Assembly (NCBI GenBank): GCA_038501625.1
Contig: JAZAYU010000008.1
Location: 2,542,001 to 2,606,000 of the forward strand
Length of the DNA stretch: 64,000 nt
Source of the DNA: Corbicula japonica
Lineage: Eukaryota > Mollusca > Bivalvia > Venerida > Cyrenidae
Reading direction: 5' to 3'
Shown here: positions 57,601 through 64,000 of the stretch, in pieces
Position numbering within the stretch: position 1 is the first letter of the stretch
Layout of the letters: each line of letters starts with the position of its first letter
Made by a program: the position numbers and the translations under genes
The notes under the pieces: generated by a model
Database searches by the model: none
Seen by the model: the letters and a program-made list of their open reading frames with translations, nothing else
Told to the model about the DNA's origin: nothing

Positions 57601-59968
57601 CAAGACCCAGTTTCCGCAGACGGACTGACAACTTCCTCAACTGTCTCATAATAAGTGATACTGTTTTAGTACGGACATATTGACAGGTGACATTGTCGCA
57701 AGACCAAATACTCTCAACAATGAACATCAAATGTATCTTCACTTTAGGACGTGCTGCAATACAACGATTGTTCTTTGCATTCGTTCCAGTAGTTTCATGA
57801 TAAATGGTTTTCGTTATTCTTGCAGGTGAAGTGAGTGCTGGTAAAAGCAGTCTTTTGAATTTGATTCTTGGTACTAACGTGTTACCACACTCTCTTTTGT
57901 GTGCCACATCAACAATTTGTCGTCTGCACAACAGTCAGGACAAAAAATTTGAGATCTTAATGCGAAATGGAGAAATAATCACAGTAAACATTGAAAGCGA
58001 AGGCAAAGAGGCAGACAAAGAATTGACAGAAAAGTTGAAACCATACGTAAGCAGCACAGAAAGCAGACAGGATAATAAATTCAAACAAGTCGAGATCTAC
58101 TGGCCAATACCGATGCTTCAGGTACCGATTTCATAACCCTTAGAGTTCGCAACTTTCAAAGGGACACAATGTTGTCCAAACTTCAGTAAACAGTAGAAAT
58201 ACCGCCAAATCCTTAAATTAATTTTTAGCATGTGTCGTTTAACGATTCCTCAAAAATTTTGAAATGTTTGAAGTTAATTTCGGGATGTATGTCAAAATAT
58301 ATGAAATGGAAAACTGTACCCATTTGATCCACCCCAAACAATAGTGTGATCAATACGGTAATCATGTATTGATGTATGTGGTATTGCGTTACTAAAGGTT
58401 TCTCGCTTGACATTGCTTGACAATGCTATTAGTTTCTGATGTTTTATATGTCTTACAACATAGCCGAGTTGATAGGCGAGTCGTAGATTATACACAAAGA
58501 CAATTGGTGCTTGTTTGTTGCATGAGGACCTGTTGAGGCAAGTGTGAGAGTGTTGCGCACTAGAACCAGGTTTACACCCAAGTTGCAAATTGTTTTGTCT
58601 CTGACCGTTCCTTGGCTGTTACTCTTCGGGTTCTTATTTTCGTTAATTGTTCGTGTTTTCGTTTTTGAAACTGGTCATTTTATACACCATGCTTTCTTTT
58701 CCTTTATGGTTTTTGACTGTTTAGGGAGGCTGTGTCTTGTGGATGTGCCATTCTTGTTATGCATAATTCACTTTTTTCATAACTGGTCCATTAGAAAGCT
58801 GTATATATTTCAGGATCGCGTGACAATAGTTGACACTCCCGGAGTAGGAGAAAGTGAAGAAATGACGGAGAGATTGCTGGAGTATCTTCCTAATGCCGTC
58901 GCTTTCATTTACGTTGTCAACAGCGCTAACGCAGGAGGGATTCAAGAAGACAGGGTGATATTTAAAATCTTTGTACCCATTTGCTCTTTATTTATTAATA
59001 GACTGTAATTCCACAAAGAATTATGTCGATTCAAGCTGGATTTTCGAAAATTTGATAGTAAAGTCAATATAAATTACCACTTTTAATGGTCAAATCAGGA
59101 AAATCATTGGAAATCAGTTAAAAATTTTAATAAAAAATCCTGATAAGAAATCTCATATTTTTAAACGTAGTGCTTTTGTGATGACGTAAGATAACACTTT
59201 TGTCAATAGATGCGTTTGAAACATCAAAAGTTAAAACTTTTGGATGCTATATCTTCAATAAGATATTCGAAAGCATAAGTATTTAGCTGCCGAATATGTA
59301 AAAAGTATAGCAGGAATAAGTGTTGTGGTTTAATACTGTTCTCTTAATCGTTAAAATAATTAATATGATATTGTAGAGCTGATGGGTGGGTTGGGGTTAT
59401 TTCACGAAGACAACTTGTACTTGTTTTGTGATATGAGAACCTGTAGGGACAAGTGTAAGGTTGGTGCACCCTAGATTCTGGTTTAAACCCCCAGTGGCAA
59501 ATTGGTTTGCCACTGAACATTCCAAGGCGGTAACCCTAAGGATTCTCATTTTCGTTAATTGTTTGTGGCGTCTTATTTGAATTTGATATACTTACTAAAA
59601 CATGCTCTCTTGTCCTCTTTTCTTTTTCCCTGCGTGGGAAGGTTGTGTTCTGTGTGTATTGCGATTCCTGCATATTTCACTTTATTCAATTTGACCCCTA
59701 TAGAACTAAGTTTGGAAACAGTGTTTTAATATGTTTTGTTGCTTTTATTTGGTAGTTGGTAAGCATATTAAATAAGCAAAAGAAATGGCAGATGGAGGGT
59801 AAATTAGCACAACTAGATTTCTCATCCATGATGTTTGTGTGTAACAAATGGGATGTTGTCAAGAAGAGAAATGAAGAGGAAAAGGTCTGGGAAGACACTT
59901 TGAAGAAAATTCAGGATGCTCTTCCAAAGTTTCCCGAGAGTCAAGTTTTTAAAATGAGCGCAACAGAG
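54469..59968 (+). CDS. Dynamin-like large GTPase, N-terminal part (five coding exons; 3' exons not found)
   Basis: Exons 54454-54672 (ATG 54469, context ACAATGG), 56151-56361, 57826-58121, 58814-58954 and 59756-59968 join in phase (0, 1, 0, 0) to 355 codons, then donor GTACGG. After an acidic helical N terminus (~135 aa) come GTPase motifs in order: P-loop GEVSAGKSS (139-147), a switch-I Thr in CATST (T166/T168), DTPG (244-247) and NKWD (314-317). Spacing and the SAGKSSLLNLILG context are those of Dynamin_N proteins, a membrane-remodelling group including BDLP-, mitofusin- and Mx-related proteins. Which subgroup cannot be decided without the stalk or membrane-binding region. Exons after 59968 were not found up to 62.3 kb, where a retroelement sits; the gene probably continues past the window. 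A duplicated 5' region with ISRE-like motifs may point to inducible, immune-type expression. Confidence 0.85.
55085..56030 (-). repeat. Degraded RT-retroelement copy with family S repeat, in GTPase intron 1
   Basis: Same order as at 62.3-63.8 kb on the minus strand: family S (55085-55425), AAAGGGCGGGTACTCAAT, CCATAAACTC, then a remnant of the RT C-terminal region to about 56030 (GTTGCACGAGGAACATTGCA, GATTACGTTCATTGAAATC). Frameshifts and stops throughout. Confidence 0.75.
56151..56361 (+). CDS. GTPase exon 2
   Basis: From SQILMGEILS to CPIVVA, acceptor TATTGTAG, donor GTAATT. The helical segment leads into the P-loop, whose first Gly is split over the intron. Confidence 0.82.
56690..56786. 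repeat. Fragment of the ~260-290 bp unit family
   Basis: GTAACTTTGAAAGCCACCAA, GCAGGTTCGGTTTGATTGAG and GGCAGTCATGG match the units at 14.7-15.3 kb, in GTPase intron 2. Confidence 0.65.
57826..58121 (+). CDS. GTPase exon 3 (P-loop, switch I)
   Basis: Starts GT|GAAGTGAGTGCTGGTAAA after TTCTTGCAG and ends ...PIPMLQ before GTACCG, phase 0. Confidence 0.9.
58480..58790 (+). repeat. Family S repeat in GTPase intron 3
   Basis: CCTGTTGAGGCAAGTGTGAG, AGTTGCAAATTG, CTGACCGTTCC and GTTAATTGTTCGTG; it ends 24 bases before exon 4. Confidence 0.65.
58814..58954 (+). CDS. GTPase exon 4 (DTPG)
   Basis: DRVTIVDTPGVGESEEMTER through NAGGIQEDR, acceptor ATATTTCAG, donor GTGATA. Confidence 0.9.
59380..59700 (+). 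repeat. Family S repeat in GTPase intron 4
   Basis: GATGGGTGGGTTGGGGTTAT, GGTTGGTGCACCCTAGATTC, GTTAATTGTTTGTGGCGTC; it lies ~55 bases before exon 5. Confidence 0.7.
59756..59968 (+). CDS. GTPase exon 5 (NKWD)
   Basis: LVSILNKQKKWQMEG to FKMSATE with VCNKWDVV; acceptor TTTGGTAG, donor GTACGG, phase 0. Confidence 0.88.
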
Positions 59969-60080
59969 GTACGGAACCTAAATTCATGTAGATGTTTATA
60001 TGTACATATTTTTATTTTCGTTTGGGTGATATATTTACATTTTTAAAATATTTGAAAGTAAAGAGATTTGATGTGTGCCA

Positions 60081-61000
60081 TTATAGACCTTGAGCTGCCA
60101 ATAGACCCCCCTCCCCCCTTGGGGAATTTTGAAGGGTATGTTTTTCTGAAAGCCTATACCATTCTACGCATTTTTAAATTTGTTTGCACTCTGGCGAGTG
60201 GGGCGTTTTTCCGTAACGCCTGTTTGAATATGTTACCTTTGAAAAAAAGTTTGTGTAAGAATGAAATATTTGACAATTATAAAAGTTCTAAAATAAACCT
60301 ATTTTTTCTACACCAGATAGCTTTTATCTACATTACTTATGCAATAAAACATCTGTAACCTAAGTTATTGGTCTAAAATAGTGATTAAGTTATGTTACTT
60401 AACATAAAAACCTAGTAAAATAAGATGTATGAAACATTTCTTACTTGCAGTAGCAAGTAATTTGTGCTTATAAGTAAAATATAGTAAGATAAATGAGAAT
60501 TCAGGACAAATGTAATACAGTGATATACATTGGGACATAAGCCTGTAACGCTATATTAAAATATGTTACCGAAAGAAAAGAACATGGGAAAACAGGCCAT
60601 AATTTTATTAGACCTTGAGCTTCCAATAGACCCCTTCCCACCTGGGGGAATAGTGAAGGGTATGTTTTTCTGAAAGCCTATCCCATTCTTCACATTTTGC
60701 AATTTGTTTGCTTTCTGGCGAGTGGGGCGTTTTACCGTAACGCCTGTTTGAATATGAGACGTTTGATAAAATTTTATGCTTTGAAGAAATAATTGGCAAT
60801 TATAAAAGTTCTGAAATAAACCTATTTTTTCTACACCAGGAAGATGTTTTTTTTTATTTTTAATGCAATAAAACATCTGCAACCTAAGGTATAGGTCTAT
60901 AAATAGTCATTAAGATATGTTACTTAACATTAAAACCTAGTTTAAAAAGTTGAATGAAACATTTCTTACTTGCATAAGCAAGTAATTTCTGTTTTATTTG
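60081..61000 (+). repeat. Tandem duplication, ~524 bp unit, after GTPase exon 5
   Basis: TAGACCTTGAGCT(G/T)CCAATA at 60085 and 60609; both copies share GGTATGTTTTTCTGAAAGCC, GGCGAGTGGGGCGTTTT, AACCTATTTTTTCTACACCA and ATTTCTTACTTGCA. The second copy is slightly shortened. No coding frame shared. Confidence 0.8.
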
Positions 61001-62380
61001 TTTAATTTATTAATATTAATTAGAATGCAGAATTTAAATGTAATAAAGTCACATTGAGACACACTTCTTGTTTAATGTATGTAAATAAATACATATATTT
61101 GGAAATTCCAAAAACCAAAATATCTGGACAAAATGCAAAAAAACCATCTCAAAGATAGCAAATTAATTATCTATAAATAAAATAAATTATAAAGAAATAA
61201 ACTCTGAAAGACATATTGTGTGATTAAAAGGTAAACTGTGTTTAACACTTTGTTAATAATATCCATAACTTTAGTTATATGTGACTTTAGTATTATGTTA
61301 TATCATATACTTATGCCTATGGTTAAAAAATTTGAAGTTTTGGTGTAATTGTTTTTGTTTAAATACACCTCTTCATGTGTTTTAACGATAAGTTAGCTTT
61401 ATATCATAATAAAAATAAATACCATATCATAAATCACCATTTTTAAATATGTTACCCAAAAGAACGTATTTTAGTTACCAAACTTCCTGCACTTTATGTA
61501 TCTTGTATTAAAATAGGAAATATATATTAAGAATTATGTTACAAAAGGAAATTAAGGTATTGATGCTGGTGATATTAAACATTTATGTATTTTAAATTAA
61601 AATATTGTTAAACTTTAGAGGTTAATGATCTGTGTACTGCTCAATATTTCTTGAAATTAATGTCTATGGTGTAGATGGTTCAAGTTCGTCCTATTTTAAA
61701 TCTTTTTAAATTAACAATAAACCTATTAATATGGCTCAGTGACAACATTGTAGTACAGCTAACGTTTGCACTAATTATGGGCTGTTGCATCCAGTCTAAA
61801 GCTAAGTCCAGATACTCTCGATTGAGACAGATAACATTAATTTGTTCTAACAAAATGTAGAAAAGAAAGAATAAACAAAATTAACAATTTTTATCATTTT
61901 ATTTTTCTATTTATGTCTTTTGTCATCCTATAAAATGTTACCATTTTTTACTTTAATAGTCAGCAAAAATAATAAGAAAAGAAAAGCAAGAAACTGCAAA
62001 CAATTAGTTAACATTTTGATAAATATTTTTTTATATATTATTATATTATGTTAAAGTTGATCTTCAACAAATTTAAAAGCTACTTAATTTGAACTTAACA
62101 CAAATTAGCTGATTAAATTATCTGATGTTAGAAATGTTTTTAAAAGTAGTTTTATTCATCTAAAATACTAAGGTTCAGTGTAGAATTTGTAAAACATTGA
62201 AACAGCATGAGCATTCTATAATACAGTAAAAGAATTTTTACCTAAAAAATTATTATACATAAGTAAAAGTTAACTTGTCTATTAGCTTACCATCACCTGC
62301 ATTACACAGATTGTTTTTCAAATTAGGATGTTTCTCTTTAACAATTATTTGTCTATAAAAAAGCAACATATGCATATCAG
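61001..62380. other. AT-rich intron or intergenic sequence
   Basis: Very AT-rich; no convincing further GTPase exon. A TTTAATAG acceptor at 61960 opens only ~15 codons before a stop. Confidence 0.4.
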
Positions 62381-62384
62381 GAAT

Positions 62385-62650
62385 CGCCACACTCAAAAAA
62401 CACAGCCTCCCCACGCAGCGAAAAAGAAGAGAGGAAGAATTAATAAACAAGAGAACCTTTGGGGATACCGCCTTGGAACGGTCAGTGGCAAAACAAATTG
62501 CCACTGGGGGTTTAAACCAGGTTCTAGGGTGCACCAACCTCACATTTGCCCCAACAGGTTCTCGTATCACAAAACAAGTACAAATTGTCTTGGTGAAATA
62601 ACTCCAACCCACCCATCAGCTCAACAATGTTGCATGCAAAAGCATACAAA
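62385..62650 (-). repeat. Family S repeat next to the RT element
   Basis: Reverse orientation: GGTCAGTGGCAAAACAAATT, GGTGCACCAACCTCAC, ACTCCAACCCACCCATCAGC. It directly follows the 3' side of the retroelement, as at 55.1 kb. Confidence 0.7.
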
Positions 62651-63800
62651 CATATAAACATAAGAATTTAATAGCATTGCAAAGCCAAAGGGCGGGTACT
62701 CAATGATCTTTCCGAGACCAGAGCACCTGGAGTAAAATCAGCAAGAACACGATGACAGGGATAAAAGAAACAAATCGAGCTTTTAGGTTCTTTTAAGAAA
62801 AGATTTCCCCATAAACTTTCATAAACTCTTACACCCCTGCCACCGTCGTGCAACCAAAGAGGTAAGCATAATGATCAACTGTAGATGGGTTAATCACCAG
62901 GCCTGCAGAGCGCTGTAAAATATCATGTTGGTAACCTTTCTTTTTAAATTTACAGATGGTTTTTACGAATAACCGGGAGAAATTAACATCGCCTTTTATT
63001 TTCTTAAGTTTATAAATTAAATCTCCATAAAAAACTGGCTGTGAAATTCCTTGTTGCAATAGTGATTTTAAACTGCAGCTGTATTTATGAATTAGATCTG
63101 GATATCGGCGATAAAACTTGCAAAAGGTTTTCCTTAATTTGTGATACCGATAACCTTGTTTTAAAAGTTTTTCTGTAATGCAAAGATTACGTTCATTGAA
63201 ATCATTCACATCGTTGCAAGCTCTTGAAAAGCGAACAAGCTGTGAGATATAAACCCCGTAAGAAGTTGCACGAGGAACATCGCCGTCTAGAAACGGAAAA
63301 TTTACTACATTAAAATTAAAATCATCTCTTTTATCATAAATTTTAGTAGTGACGTAACCATTTTCGATGGATAGATTTAAATCAAGGAAGTTTGCTTGCT
63401 TTTCTGAAGTGTTCGCTTTGTTAAGCTGTAGTTCTTTAGGATAAATCTTATTAACCAGTGATGGAAAATGGTTATTATCTATATTTAATAAATCATCAAG
63501 GTACCTCGAGGTGTTGTTAAAAGCTGTAATAATATCATCTTGATGTTCGGTAGAAAGAGATAACATGAAATCTCTTTCATAACAGTATAAAAACAGATCA
63601 GCAACAAGGGGTGCACAATTAGTACCCATTGGAATGCCTATTACTTGTTTATAAATAGAGGTACCAAATCTCAAATAAATATTATCCAATAAAAATGTGA
63701 GCGCCTGGATAAGGTCTTGACAGGTCCATGAAGTATAATTATCATAAGAACCATCTGTAAAGAATGCCCTATGTTCATTACAAGCAATAAATGTTTTATT
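62651..63800 (-). mobile_element. 5'-truncated retroelement (Penelope-like or related) with RT
   Basis: RT-coding remnant (62829-63800) plus a ~180 bp 3' tail (AAAGGGCGGGTACTCAAT... GGAGTAAAATCAGCAAGAAC), shared with copies at 55.4-56.0 and 10.5 kb. The upstream part of the RT and any other ORF are missing. No LTRs or poly(A) tail seen. The element class is uncertain. Confidence 0.7.
62829..63800 (-). pseudogene. Reverse transcriptase, 5'-truncated
   Basis: Open from 63800 (TAA just upstream) to a stop at 62829-62831, ~323 codons. It has the RT palm motifs IGIPMGTNCAPLVADLFL and the catalytic RYLDDLL, then FLDLNLS, KRDDFNFNVVNFPF and YGVYISQLVRFSRAC, a set common in invertebrate retroelement RTs often labelled Penelope-like. 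The fingers region is missing, so it is a 5'-truncated insert even though the remaining frame is clean. The ATG at 63689 is internal. Confidence 0.85.
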
Positions 63801-64000
63801 TTATAAGAAAAATAACATTTTATAAAGATCTTAAGGAATTCTTAACAAATTCTTAAGCTTTCTTTGAACAATGGAAAAATAATGTTTCATTCAGGACAAT
63901 TTATTTTTTTTATTTTACATGTTTTATTTAACAGTAATGTCAGTTATTATTGCTCTAAAAGACCAGAACTGGTGCTTTCAACTTTATTTTTAGTAAATAT
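63801..64000. other. AT-rich end of window
   Basis: No feature recognised. Confidence 0.4.

Noticed and set aside
61675..61860. Possible next GTPase exon
   Set aside because: The frame lacks dynamin-family similarity and has no convincing acceptor; it appears to be chance in AT-rich sequence.

Overview
This is a eukaryotic nuclear window, most likely from a bivalve mollusc. The genes are split by AT-rich introns with canonical GT/AG borders, and intergenic space is packed with short non-autonomous repeats. The protein set (an HSPA12-type HSP70, GIPC, an invertebrate KY/hillarin-like protein, a dynamin-like GTPase) and repeat families with roughly 145-165 bp internal tandem cores fit bivalves. 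The species call is inference; no organellar, bacterial or CRISPR features were seen.

Layout. (1) 1-1083, + strand: the last two visible coding exons of a four-pass claudin/PMP22-like membrane protein. (2) 2047-3120: first copy of a ~1.05 kb dispersed repeat with a Pol III-like module; the second copy is at 10856-11888. (3) 4896-7850, +: a complete four-exon HSPA12-like gene (572 aa). (4) 8328-9829: a deleted PIF/Harbinger DNA transposon with a frameshifted transposase remnant. (5) 11.9-18.4 kb: gene-free; a large element with two tandem cores (12679-14721), ~260-290 bp units and a ~62 bp minisatellite. (6) 19674-32540, +: a five-exon GIPC gene (345 aa) whose introns hold palindromic MITEs and tandem-core elements. 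(7) 32.5-41.2 kb: repeats only. (8) 41240-48473, - strand: a five-exon KY-like gene (1009 aa) with an N-myristoylation-type N terminus and a transglutaminase-like fold lacking the usual histidine; one intron holds a hAT-like element. (9) 50.3-60 kb, +: a dynamin-like GTPase gene, five coding exons visible and running off the window, preceded by a ~1.92 kb direct duplication that repeats a TATA-like box, a non-coding first exon with splice donor, and ISRE-like motifs. (10) 62.3-63.8 kb, -: a 5'-truncated retroelement reverse transcriptase; two more degraded copies lie at 55.0-56.0 and 10.5 kb.

Exon chains were built by hand from reading frame, splice borders and matching phases; all four main gene models keep phase throughout. 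The genes are unrelated in pathway: a chaperone-like ATPase, an endocytic/trafficking adaptor, a cytoskeletal KY-type protein and a membrane-remodelling or immune-type GTPase. The most interesting region is the duplicated 5' module of the GTPase gene, which could provide alternative promoters with interferon-type elements. That is a hypothesis from motifs, not shown.
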